Assembly (NCBI GenBank): GCA_963662245.2
Contig: CAXXVQ010000005.1
Span: 1 to 64,000 of the forward strand
Source: JAFGVL01 sp963662245
GTDB lineage: Bacteria; Bacteroidota; Bacteroidia; Bacteroidales; Paludibacteraceae
Length of the DNA stretch: 64,000 nucleotides
Direction of reading: 5' to 3'
Shown: piece after piece, positions 23,881 through 31,885 of the stretch
How the letters are laid out: each line of letters begins with the position of its first letter
How positions within the stretch are numbered: the stretch's first letter is position 1
Made by a program: the position numbers and the translations under genes
Notes under the pieces: model-generated
What the model was told of the DNA's origin: nothing
Databases searched by the model: none
The model's input: the letters and a program-made list of their open reading frames with translations, nothing else

Positions 23881-24678
23881 TTATTTAAATTTACCTGGGT
23901 GTTTGTAGACTTTTATTAATAGCCATATTCCCCAAATTATAAATGGAACGCTTAACCATTGTCCCATATTTAATGTCATACCTTGTTCAAAGGCTTCCTG
24001 ATCATTTTTAATGAATTCAAGAAGGAATCTTGATGTAAAGACAATTAAAAGAAAAGCTCCAAATATTAATCCTTGTTTTTGGTAAGCTTTTTTCTTCCAA
24101 TATAAATATGAAGTTACTGCTAATGCAATTAGGCAGTATGTCATTTCATAAATTTGTGTTGGGTGACTCGCCCATGTGTCACCATTTCTAACAAAAATGA
24201 ATCCCCAAGGTAGAGTAGTTGGTGCTCCGTATATTTCAGAGTTCATTAGGTTTCCTAAGCGAATGAATGCTGCTGCTAGAGATACAGGGATTACAAGTCT
24301 GTCAAAAATCCATAAGTACCCTTTTTTCGAAACTTTCTTGTTATAGAAATACATGGCAATCATGATTCCAAATGCACCTCCATGGCTAGCTAGTCCTCCT
24401 TGCCAGATGTAAAGTATCTCAATTGGATTTGCAGAGTAATAATCCCATCCATAAAAGATACAGTGTCCTATGCGTGCTCCAACAATTGCACCAACAGCGA
24501 TATAAATAAAAAGTTTGTCTGCCCAGTCTTTGGGGCAGTTTTCATTTTTAAATATTCTGGAAATAATTTCAAAACCAATAATAAATCCTAAACCCCACAT
24601 AAGGCCGTACCATCTTACGCTTAGAGGTCCTAAGGTAAATATTACGGGGTCAACTGTCCAAGGTATGTAGTTTAGCAT
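23881..24678 (-). CDS. lgt: Prolipoprotein diacylglyceryl transferase
   Basis: A 265-aa inner-membrane enzyme with about seven helices that transfers diacylglycerol from phosphatidylglycerol to the lipobox cysteine. Family motifs are 'RWYGLMWGLGFIIG' near the N terminus, 'GARIGHCIFY', 'GGLASHGGAFG' and the Lgt signature 'RLGNLMNSEIYG'. Length is normal. It starts 15 bases after the secA stop, so secA-lgt-fprA form one transcription unit. Confidence 0.96.
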   Translation of the reverse strand: MLNYIPWTVDPVIFTLGPLSVRWYGLMWGLGFIIGFEIISRIFKNENCPKDWADKLFIYIAVGAIVGARIGHCIFYGWDYYSANPIEILYIWQGGLASHGGAFGIMIAMYFYNKKVSKKGYLWIFDRLVIPVSLAAAFIRLGNLMNSEIYGAPTTLPWGFIFVRNGDTWASHPTQIYEMTYCLIALAVTSYLYWKKKAYQKQGLIFGAFLLIVFTSRFLLEFIKNDQEAFEQGMTLNMGQWLSVPFIIWGIWLLIKVYKHPGKFK

Positions 24679-24693
24679 ATACGATATAGGTTA

Positions 24694-27600
24694 TTAAGCT
24701 TCATTTTGTCCGTGACAGTTCTTGTATTTTTTTCCACTACCACAAGGGCAAGGGTCATTGCGTCCAACTTTCTTCTCAACCCTTACCGGTTGTGTTTTTT
24801 GTTGTTCGCGAGTATCCATTTTACTAGGGTCATTAGCTCCAGCTCCTGTTCCTGACATTTCATCTTTTTGAGTGCGATATTTGCTAAAGTCTTGACGGCT
24901 TACGCTTGAGGCTTGTTGCACCTTTTCCGGTTCTCTCATTGGAAGCTGACCTCTCATTAATACGGACATTGATTTAGTGTTGATTTCATCAATCATTGTT
25001 TTGAATAGATTGAAAGATTCCAATTTGTAAATCAAAAGAGGGTCTTTTTGTTCGTATGTTGCATTTTGTACAGAGTTGCGTAATTCATCAAGTTCACGCA
25101 AATGCTCTTTCCAAGATTCATCGATTACATGTAGTAAAATTGATTTTTCAAATGCTTTAATCAATTCTTTACCTTCAGATTTGTAAGCTTCTTCAAGATT
25201 AACGGTAATGTTATATACTCGCTTGCCATCAGTTACAGGTATAAGTATGTTCTCATACATTTGACCTTTTTCTTCGTAAACCTCCTTGATAACAGGATAT
25301 GCAATTGTTGCAAGGTTCTCAGTTCTTCTTCTGAAGTTCTCTAAAACAGATTTATCTACTTTGTTAACTAATGAATTTGCTTTTTCAGAAGAGAATGTTT
25401 CTTCATTAAATGGAGCATCAATGCTGAAAGTTGTCATTAATTCTAATGTTAAGCCTTCATAGTCACCTGCAGCTTTACAACCTTCTACAATATTTGAAAC
25501 AGTATCATATATCATGTTTGAAATATCAGAGCCAATTCTTTCTCCCATCAATGCATGTTTACGCTTGCTGTAAATAACCTCGCGTTGAGAGTTCATGACA
25601 TCATCGTATTCCAATAATCTTTTACGAATACCGAAGTTGTTTTCTTCTACTTTCTTTTGTGCTCTTTCGATAGATTTTGAAATCATTGCATGTTGGATAA
25701 CTTCACCATCTTCAAAACCTAAACGGTCCATAACGCGAGCGATTCTTTCAGAACCAAACAGACGCATTAAATCGTCTTCTAATGAAACATAGAATACCGA
25801 AGAACCCGGATCTCCTTGACGACCGGCACGACCACGCAACTGTCTGTCGACACGACGAGATTCATGACGCTCAGTACCTAGGATTGCTAAACCACCGGCA
25901 TCTTTTACTTCTTTTGAAAGTTTGATGTCGGTACCACGACCAGCCATATTTGTTGCAATTGTCACAGTTCCTGATTGACCTGCTTGAGCAACGATCTCAG
26001 CTTCTTTTTGGTGTAGTTTTGCATTCAGTACATTATGTTTGATTTTTCTTAGCGTAAGCATTCTTGACAGCAGCTCAGATATTTCAACTGAAGTTGTACC
26101 TACAAGTACTGGTCTACCTGCTTCAACTAGTTCTGCAACTTCTTGGATAACTGCATTGTATTTTTCGCGTTTTGTGCGATATACACGGTCTTCCATGTCA
26201 TTACGCGCAATTTCGCGGTTTGTTGGAATTACAACTACATCTAATTTGTAGATATCCCAAAATTCACCTGCTTCAGTTTCAGCAGTACCAGTCATACCGG
26301 CAAGTTTTGAGTACATACGGAAATAATTCTGTAATGTAATAGTTGCAAAAGTTTGAGTCGCAGCCTCAACCTTAACTTTTTCCTTAGCCTCAATTGCTTG
26401 GTGTAGACCATCTGAATAACGACGGCCATCCATGATACGACCAGTTTGCTCATCTACAATCATTACTTTATTGTTCATGACAACATATTCAGTGTCTTTT
26501 TCAAATAAAGTATATGCTTTTAATAATTGGTTTACAGTATGAACTAATTCTGATTTAACTGCATATTTTTGAAGTAATTCGTCTTTTTTGCTTTGTTTTT
26601 CATCGTCAGCAAGAGTCGATTTTTCAATTTCAGCAATCTCTGCACCAACATCAGGAAGAACAAAGAACTGAGGGTCTTCTGAAGCTCTGGTTAAGGCATC
26701 AATACCTTTGTCAGTTAATTCAATTGAGTTATGTTTTTCATCAATTACGAAGAATAATGGGTCAGTAGCTTCATGCATATGACGGCCATTTTCAGAGATG
26801 TAGTATTCTTCAGTTTTGATTAATTTCTGTTTGTTCCCTTGCTCACTTAAGAATTTAATTAAAGCACTGTTTTTAGGTAAAGCTTTGTATGAGCGGAATA
26901 ATGCTAAAGCACCTTCTTCTAACTCTTTTTTATCGTTTGATTTTAATAATTTTTTAGCTTCTGTAAGGTAATTAGTTGCTATGGCTTTTTGTAGGTTGAA
27001 TAGTTTTTCAACTCTAGGACAAAGTTCTTCAAATAATTGGTCTTCACCTTTTGGTACAGGGCCGGAAATGATTAATGGAGTACGAGCGTCATCAATTAAC
27101 ACCGAGTCAACCTCATCGACAATTGCATAGTTGTGTTTGCGTTGTACAAGGTCAAGTGGTGAAGTAGCCATGTTGTCACGAAGGTAGTCGAAACCAAATT
27201 CGTTATTCGTTCCGAAAGTGATATCTGCTTCGTATGCTTTGCGCCGGTTATCTGAGTTTGGTTGGTGTTTGTCAATACAGTCAACGCTTAAGCCATGGAA
27301 CATGTATAACGGACCCATCCATTCAGAGTCACGCTTTGCTAAGTAGTCATTCACAGTAACCACATGCACACCGTTACCACTTAAGGCATTTAGGAATACA
27401 GGAAGGGTTGCAACTAAGGTTTTACCTTCACCGGTAGCCATTTCTGAGATTTTACCTTTGTGAAGGGCAACACCACCAATTAGCTGTACATCATAATGGC
27501 ACATTTCCCATTTAACCATTGCGCCGTTAGCATCCCACTCATTTGCATAAATGGCTTTATCGCCTTCAATAGTTACAAAGTCATGTTTTGCTGCAAGTTC

Positions 27601-28008
27601 ACGGTCAAATTCATTAGCTGTAACTACTATAGTTTCGTTATCTTTTAAACGGCTAGCAGTGTTTTTTATGATAGCAAAAACTTCAGGAAGAACTTCATCT
27701 AGCGTAGCTTCGATTTTTTCTTCAATTGTCTTTTCTAGTTTGTCTATAGTGGAATATATTTTATCGCGTTCATCAATAGGAGTGGTTTCGATACTGTTTT
27801 TAAGTTCAGAAACAGTGTTTTTTTCTTCCGCGATATTGTCTTGGATTTTTTTCTTAATAGCAGTAGTTCTATCTCTCAGTTCGTCGTTTGATAGTTTTTC
27901 GATTTGTGGATATACTACTTTGATTTTATCAATGTAAGGAGTGATTTCTTTTAAGTCTCTCTGTGACTTACTTCCTAATAGTTTGGTTAATATTGAATTA
28001 AATGCCAT
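24694..28008 (-). CDS. secA: Preprotein translocase ATPase SecA
   Basis: An 1104-aa motor of Sec export. Walker A is 'EMATGEGKTLVATLP', the DEAD-like box is 'IVDEVDSVLIDDARTPLI', and the second helicase lobe holds 'IATNMAGRGTDI' and 'QLRGRAGRQGDPG'. The zinc-binding SEC-C tail 'GRNDPCPCGSGKKYKNCHG' lies at the extreme C terminus. It is about 200 residues longer than E. coli SecA. The extra length is in the N-terminal region (about 40-90, coiled-coil-like) and around residues 320-440, as in other Bacteroidota SecA proteins. First gene of the secA-lgt-fprA operon. Confidence 0.98.
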   Translation of the reverse strand: MAFNSILTKLLGSKSQRDLKEITPYIDKIKVVYPQIEKLSNDELRDRTTAIKKKIQDNIAEEKNTVSELKNSIETTPIDERDKIYSTIDKLEKTIEEKIEATLDEVLPEVFAIIKNTASRLKDNETIVVTANEFDRELAAKHDFVTIEGDKAIYANEWDANGAMVKWEMCHYDVQLIGGVALHKGKISEMATGEGKTLVATLPVFLNALSGNGVHVVTVNDYLAKRDSEWMGPLYMFHGLSVDCIDKHQPNSDNRRKAYEADITFGTNNEFGFDYLRDNMATSPLDLVQRKHNYAIVDEVDSVLIDDARTPLIISGPVPKGEDQLFEELCPRVEKLFNLQKAIATNYLTEAKKLLKSNDKKELEEGALALFRSYKALPKNSALIKFLSEQGNKQKLIKTEEYYISENGRHMHEATDPLFFVIDEKHNSIELTDKGIDALTRASEDPQFFVLPDVGAEIAEIEKSTLADDEKQSKKDELLQKYAVKSELVHTVNQLLKAYTLFEKDTEYVVMNNKVMIVDEQTGRIMDGRRYSDGLHQAIEAKEKVKVEAATQTFATITLQNYFRMYSKLAGMTGTAETEAGEFWDIYKLDVVVIPTNREIARNDMEDRVYRTKREKYNAVIQEVAELVEAGRPVLVGTTSVEISELLSRMLTLRKIKHNVLNAKLHQKEAEIVAQAGQSGTVTIATNMAGRGTDIKLSKEVKDAGGLAILGTERHESRRVDRQLRGRAGRQGDPGSSVFYVSLEDDLMRLFGSERIARVMDRLGFEDGEVIQHAMISKSIERAQKKVEENNFGIRKRLLEYDDVMNSQREVIYSKRKHALMGERIGSDISNMIYDTVSNIVEGCKAAGDYEGLTLELMTTFSIDAPFNEETFSSEKANSLVNKVDKSVLENFRRRTENLATIAYPVIKEVYEEKGQMYENILIPVTDGKRVYNITVNLEEAYKSEGKELIKAFEKSILLHVIDESWKEHLRELDELRNSVQNATYEQKDPLLIYKLESFNLFKTMIDEINTKSMSVLMRGQLPMREPEKVQQASSVSRQDFSKYRTQKDEMSGTGAGANDPSKMDTREQQKTQPVRVEKKVGRNDPCPCGSGKKYKNCHGQNEA

Positions 28009-28071
28009 GTCTTTTATCTGTAATTTTTGTAGTAGGATGGTTTTGTTTTTAGTGTTATTTCTAGAATCTCA

Positions 28072-28079
28072 CAAAGATA
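28072..28079 (-). promoter_or_regulatory. secA operon -7 box
   Basis: TATCTTTG on the minus strand, 63 bases before the secA ATG; no convincing -33 element was seen. Confidence 0.6.
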
Positions 28080-28200
28080 ACAATTCTGATGGTTTAATGT
28101 TATTTGGCATATGAATATTGCATGAAAAAATACTGTGCCGATAGGGGTGTTAAATGTTAATTGTTTAATATGTTATTTTCTAGTGTTTTATGAAATAAAA

Positions 28201-28227
28201 AAGGCTACTCCATTTTGGAATAGCCTT
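28201..28227 (-). terminator. fabG terminator
   Basis: AAGGCTACTCCA / TGGAATAGCCTT stem with one mismatch, 3-base loop, followed on the minus strand by a T-run. Confidence 0.85.
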
Positions 28228-28251
28228 AGTGTATTTATATACAATCGTGGT

Positions 28252-28998
28252 CTATGTATTCATGCCTCCACAAACATTGATAACTTGTCCGCTTACATAG
28301 CTTGATAAATCAGAAGCTAAAAATAAAGTTACTTTAGCAACTTCTTCAGGAAGACCACCGCGTCTCATTGGGATTACTTCTGCCCATTTAGCTCTTTGCT
28401 CATCAGTTAAAGCATGAGTCATTTCAGTTTCAATGAATCCTGGAGCAATACAGTTTGCACGGATACCACGAGAACCAAGTTCTTTTGCCATTGATTTAGC
28501 TAAACCAATCATACCTGCTTTAGAAGCAGAGTAGTTTCCCTGTCCTGCATTACCAGAAACACCAACTACAGAGCTCATGTTGATGATAGAACCCGATTTT
28601 TGTTTCATCATGATTGGAGTACATGCATTGATGAAGTTGAATGCAGATTTAAGGTTAACATTGATAACCATATCCCATTGTTGCTCAGTCATACGCATCA
28701 TTAAACCATCTTTAGTAATACCAGCATTGTTTACTAAGATGTCAATTTGTCCAAATTCTTTAGCGATTTCAGCTACAACAGTTTTTGTTTCTTCAAAATT
28801 TGCTGCGTTTGAAGCATATCCTTTAGCTTTAACACCTAAAGCTTGAAGTTCAGCCTCAGTAGCTTTTCCGTTTTCGTCAATATTCAAGTCGGTAAATGCA
28901 ATAGCTGCACCTTCGCTAGCTAGTTTTAATGCAATTGCTTTTCCAATACCGCGAGCAGCACCGGTTACAATAGCTACTTTTCCTTCTAATAATTTCAT
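28252..28998 (-). CDS. fabG: 3-oxoacyl-[acyl-carrier-protein] reductase
   Basis: A 248-aa short-chain dehydrogenase of fatty-acid synthesis. The cofactor loop is 'VTGAARGIGKAIAL'. 'LVNNAGITKDGLMMRM' is the FabG-specific segment, and the catalytic Ser and Tyr/Lys are in 'NMSSVVGVSGNAGQGNYSAS' followed by K-A-G. The C-terminal 'DLSSYVSGQVINVCGGM' also fits. It is monocistronic with its own promoter and terminator. The Dar-like cluster at 37.7-46.8 kb has no ketoreductase, so this housekeeping enzyme is a candidate source of that activity. Confidence 0.95.
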   Translation of the reverse strand: MKLLEGKVAIVTGAARGIGKAIALKLASEGAAIAFTDLNIDENGKATEAELQALGVKAKGYASNAANFEETKTVVAEIAKEFGQIDILVNNAGITKDGLMMRMTEQQWDMVINVNLKSAFNFINACTPIMMKQKSGSIINMSSVVGVSGNAGQGNYSASKAGMIGLAKSMAKELGSRGIRANCIAPGFIETEMTHALTDEQRAKWAEVIPMRRGGLPEEVAKVTLFLASDLSSYVSGQVINVCGGMNT

Positions 28999-29031
28999 TT
29001 TTGGTTTATTTTATTTATGAAAATTGAGTCG

Positions 29032-29039
29032 CAAAATTA
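29032..29039 (-). promoter_or_regulatory. fabG promoter
   Basis: -7 box TAATTTTG on the minus strand; TTTG (29062-29065) 22 bases upstream may be the -33 element. Confidence 0.65.
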
Positions 29040-29073
29040 GACATTTTTTTGAAATAGAGAACAAAGTTGTTTT

Positions 29074-29922
29074 TTAGAAAACATCAAAGCTATTTCTGAT
29101 GAATGATTCATCACCGCTTTTAACATGAATTTTTTTGCAATACACTTTCCCGTCTAAATCCATAATGGTTTCACCTGTTGCGTAACTAGAGATGATATAT
29201 ATATAGTAAGTACCAGGTTTGATTGTTACATTAAATAATCCTTTTTCATCAGTTGATGATTTAATTTGGTTTTCAGCTTTTTTTAGAGTGTTAATCTCTT
29301 TGTATGCTCTACGAGTTAATAAATCAAAAGTTGTTTTTGTGTCAGATTTCCAAATCATCATTTGTTCAGGTATGTCTCTTGGAACTTTTGCGTGATTTAG
29401 TTTGTATTGGTTGTAGATTTCACGGTATGAGTTTCCGAAATGGAATGTATCAACTACAGCTAAATTAAAATCAGGAACGCTTGCTGAGTCTATAATTGTG
29501 ACTCTTGCGCCAACATCTGGTTTAGTTACATTTTGCTTGGTTAAATAATATGTGATAACTCCTCTGATAGAGCCATTTGCTTGGTTTTGGGTTGCGGTAG
29601 TGTTGTTTGTTGGGGCAGCTGTGTTAGTTGGATCAGCTGCAGGTATAGGTGCTGCAACTACTGCAGGCGGTATAGGTGCTACAGGAGCACTAGTTGCTAG
29701 TGGTTTTGCAGGAGCTTGCTCTTCAGAGGAAAAATAAATGGCAGTAATATTGTCATGTGCAATTTTTAGATTATTTCCGTAGAAGCTAAAAAATAATGTA
29801 TCTTTTTTTCCTCCGCTGACTTCACCAGTAAGTTTTTCTCCACTATTTAAGTATAAAACATGTTGAGCGAACAAAACTGAGCTTAAAATTAGGGCAGTAA
29901 TTATTGCAATAAACTTTCTCAT
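29074..29922 (-). CDS. Exported protein with Pro/Ala-rich linker, unknown function
   Basis: A 282-aa protein with a signal peptide ending 'SSVLFAQ'. Residues about 20-68 form a small beta domain ('LYLNSGEKLTGEVSGGKKD', 'HDNITAIYFSSEE'). Residues about 70-117 are a low-complexity Pro/Ala/Thr linker. Residues 118-282 include 'GSIRGVITYYLTKQNVTKPD', 'DVGARVTIID' and 'STDEKGLFNVTIKPGTYYIY', which resemble a carboxypeptidase-regulatory-like beta-sandwich. No catalytic motif is seen; a cell-envelope structural or sensing role is possible. The gene is a single unit between fabG and two small exported proteins. Confidence 0.65.
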   Translation of the reverse strand: MRKFIAIITALILSSVLFAQHVLYLNSGEKLTGEVSGGKKDTLFFSFYGNNLKIAHDNITAIYFSSEEQAPAKPLATSAPVAPIPPAVVAAPIPAADPTNTAAPTNNTTATQNQANGSIRGVITYYLTKQNVTKPDVGARVTIIDSASVPDFNLAVVDTFHFGNSYREIYNQYKLNHAKVPRDIPEQMMIWKSDTKTTFDLLTRRAYKEINTLKKAENQIKSSTDEKGLFNVTIKPGTYYIYIISSYATGETIMDLDGKVYCKKIHVKSGDESFIRNSFDVF

Positions 29923-30014
29923 AATTGTAATACTATTAGTTTTTGATTTAGTGATGCAAAAGAAGCAATAATATATGTTTTATCAAAATTCTGATATCGA
30001 TGTAAGCCCGCTTC

Positions 30015-30045
30015 TTAACAATGCTTATAGGCATTGTTAATTTTT
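30015..30045 (+). other. Hairpin followed by T-run, plus-strand orientation
   Basis: TTAACAATGC / GCATTGTTAA perfect 10-bp stem, 6-base loop, then TTTTT on the plus strand. All neighbouring genes are on the minus strand, so this is not an ordinary gene terminator. It could end an unannotated short plus-strand RNA or be a structured leader for the minus-strand gene starting at 29922. Confidence 0.5.
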
Positions 30046-30080
30046 GAGAAATGTTATGGATAAGTATTTGTTTATATGCA

Positions 30081-30115
30081 AAAAAACCATTGTTGTTTAT
30101 GACAATGGGTTTTTT
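30081..30115 (-). terminator. Terminator downstream of the 212-aa exported protein gene
   Basis: Imperfect AAAAAACCATTGT / ACAATGGGTTTTTT stem with an 8-base loop and T-run on the minus strand, 21 bases past the stop. Confidence 0.85.
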
Positions 30116-30135
30116 ATGTGTGATTTGTAGTTGTG

Positions 30136-30774
30136 TTATTGAACGCTTATTTGACATGTACTAACTTCAGTTTCTGCTTGAACTAAAATAGAATATTCAC
30201 CTGTAAGATTTGCTATATCAAGGTTTATTGAGTGTGTTCCTGATTCAATTTCACCTAAGGGTAGAGTATATATTATCGATTGATTCTTGTTAATTATTGA
30301 AATCTTTACATCGGATTTGTTTTCTAAATGGAATTTTAAATCTCCACGACCTCTTAATGGACTATTTGAGATGGAAAGTTTAAATGAAGATTGATTTTTT
30401 TTAGTGTGAATTTCTACTAATGATTTATTGTTGTAAGCCAAATTGTTTGGATTAACAACTTCATTTAAGTTAGTGGATATTTCTTGTTTGTTGGAGCTGA
30501 CGAAGTATGCTTCGGATTTTATCCCATTGCTATTGGCGACGATTATGCTGTATCTTCCTGGAGTGATATTTCCGAAATGGAAATTTCCGTTGATTTCAGG
30601 AGTAGTCATTTTAATAAATTCTCCATTATTGTTATAAAGGTTTATTGTAAGTTCTGTGTCAAGTGTCACTCTTTTGATAGGGCTTTGTACTGTTTCTGTG
30701 TTATTTGTTTTTGCTTGTACCGAGTATGAGAATGTGTTTAAACAAATTGTAATAAAAAAAACAATCTTTTTCAT
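30136..30774 (-). CDS. Exported two-domain beta protein (paralogue of 30945-31598)
   Basis: A 212-aa protein with a signal peptide ending 'YSVQA'. The first domain (about 38-100) looks like a prealbumin/carboxypeptidase-regulatory fold ('INGNFHFGNITPGRYSIIV'). The second (about 125-212) looks like a FlgD/T9SS-type Ig domain ('NKSDVKISIINKNQSIIY', 'GTHSINLDIANLTGEYSI'). ATG at 30774 gives a proper signal peptide and lies 36 bases after a -7 box. Its closest relative is the next gene upstream, so the pair arose by tandem duplication. Function unknown. Confidence 0.68.
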   Translation of the reverse strand: MKKIVFFITICLNTFSYSVQAKTNNTETVQSPIKRVTLDTELTINLYNNNGEFIKMTTPEINGNFHFGNITPGRYSIIVANSNGIKSEAYFVSSNKQEISTNLNEVVNPNNLAYNNKSLVEIHTKKNQSSFKLSISNSPLRGRGDLKFHLENKSDVKISIINKNQSIIYTLPLGEIESGTHSINLDIANLTGEYSILVQAETEVSTCQISVQ

Positions 30775-30810
30775 AATTGTATGTTTAGTGGTTCTTATAT
30801 TTCTCCGATG

Positions 30811-30818
30811 CAAATGTA
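30811..30818 (-). promoter_or_regulatory. -7 box of the 212-aa exported protein gene
   Basis: TACATTTG on the minus strand, 36 bases before the ATG at 30774. Confidence 0.65.
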
Positions 30819-30880
30819 TAGTTGTCATTTTTAGAAAATATTATGAACTTGTTTCAATTAGTTTGAAGATTTATTCCAAT

Positions 30881-30922
30881 AAAAAATCCTGCTGTAATAA
30901 ATTTGACAGCAGGATTTTTTTT
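30881..30922 (-). terminator. Terminator downstream of the 217-aa exported protein gene
   Basis: AAAAATCCTGCTGT / ACAGCAGGATTTTT stem with a 10-base loop and long A/T runs on both sides. Confidence 0.9.
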
Positions 30923-30944
30923 CTTTTGATAAATTATTTGAAAG

Positions 30945-31598
30945 CTAACGAACTCGAATTTGGCATGTGCTGATTTCTTTACCAGCTTTTGCAGAAACAG
31001 AATAGTCACCACTTAAGTCAGAAACATCGAAGTTTACAGTATGAACCCCAGGTTGAACTTCTCCTAGAGGTAGTGTATATACAATTGATTTATTGTCGTC
31101 AGTAATTAAGATTTTTACATCTGATTTGTTATGTAAATAAAATTCTAAATCACCTCTTTCATCTAAAGGCGTTGTTGAGATTGAAAGTTGAAGCGGTGAT
31201 TTGGCTTCGCAAGAATGAGTTTCTATTTTAGAATTCTCCTGATTGGCTAAATTGCTAGGAGTCATTACTTTGCTTAGGTTGCAGTTGATGTCTGATTTAT
31301 TGCATTTTACTGTATAGGCTTCAGACTGTATGCCATTCTTGTTAATGACAATAATGCTGTATTTTCCTGGTTTTAGGTTCTCAAAGTAGAAGTTGCCATT
31401 TACTTCAGGTTGTGTGCATTGAATTATTGTGCCGTTTTCATCGCAAAGATGAACGGATAATTCCTTGTCATAAACTTTTTTAGTGCTGTCGGTTGGTGTT
31501 AGGGTGGTTTGTCCTAGTTGAGTTCCATTTGATTTAGCGTGAAGAGAAAAACTTAAGAATGCTAAATATAAAGAAATGTAGTAAACTAATTTTTTCAT
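30945..31598 (-). CDS. Exported two-domain beta protein, cysteine-containing paralogue
   Basis: A 217-aa protein with a signal peptide ending 'FSLHA', about half identical to the 212-aa neighbour by eye. The first domain has 'VNGNFYFENLKPGKYSIIV' and the second 'NKSDVKILITDDNKSIVY' and 'GVHTVNFDVSDLSGDYSV'. This copy carries extra cysteines ('HLCDENGTIIQCTQ', 'VKCNKSDINCNL', 'ETHSCEA') that its paralogue lacks, apart from the C-terminal S-T-C-Q-I motif shared by both. Each copy has its own terminator. No enzymatic motif; surface or periplasmic location expected. Confidence 0.68.
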   Translation of the reverse strand: MKKLVYYISLYLAFLSFSLHAKSNGTQLGQTTLTPTDSTKKVYDKELSVHLCDENGTIIQCTQPEVNGNFYFENLKPGKYSIIVINKNGIQSEAYTVKCNKSDINCNLSKVMTPSNLANQENSKIETHSCEAKSPLQLSISTTPLDERGDLEFYLHNKSDVKILITDDNKSIVYTLPLGEVQPGVHTVNFDVSDLSGDYSVSAKAGKEISTCQIRVR

Positions 31599-31845
31599 AC
31601 TTGTGTGTTTTCTATGAATTGTTTTATTTCCTTAGTAATGTGATTAGTAGTCTTATTATAAATGATTAATATGAGTTGTTGGTAATCATTATTTATAATT
31701 TAGGTACTCCTGATGCCCCTATTTTATAGGGTGTTTTTATATAACAATATAAAAACGAAATGGTTCTTAAAAAAGTTAAGTTTTTTAATTTTAAAACATA
31801 AAATTAAATTGCTGCAGCTCTGTTTTAATTAACAGTCGAAAAGAT

Positions 31846-31853
31846 TACCTTTG
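31846..31853 (+). promoter_or_regulatory. purL promoter
   Basis: -7 box TACCTTTG, with TTTT (31823-31826) 19 bases upstream as a weak -33 match; ATG 33 bases downstream. The rest of 31599-31885 is AT-rich and shows no gene. Confidence 0.75.
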
Positions 31854-31885
31854 CAGCTCAAAATAAACTACCTGTAATAATCCTT

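Noticed and set aside
27551..27937. 128-codon Ser-rich frame opposite secA
   Set aside because: Low-complexity shadow of the SecA N-terminal coiled-coil region.
30656..30973. 105-codon frame in the gap between the two exported paralogues
   Set aside because: Runs through a promoter and a strong terminator on the opposite strand; no family resemblance.
31599..31885. Purine riboswitch upstream of purL
   Set aside because: No three-way-junction pattern with the conserved purine-aptamer bases was found; only a promoter box is clear.
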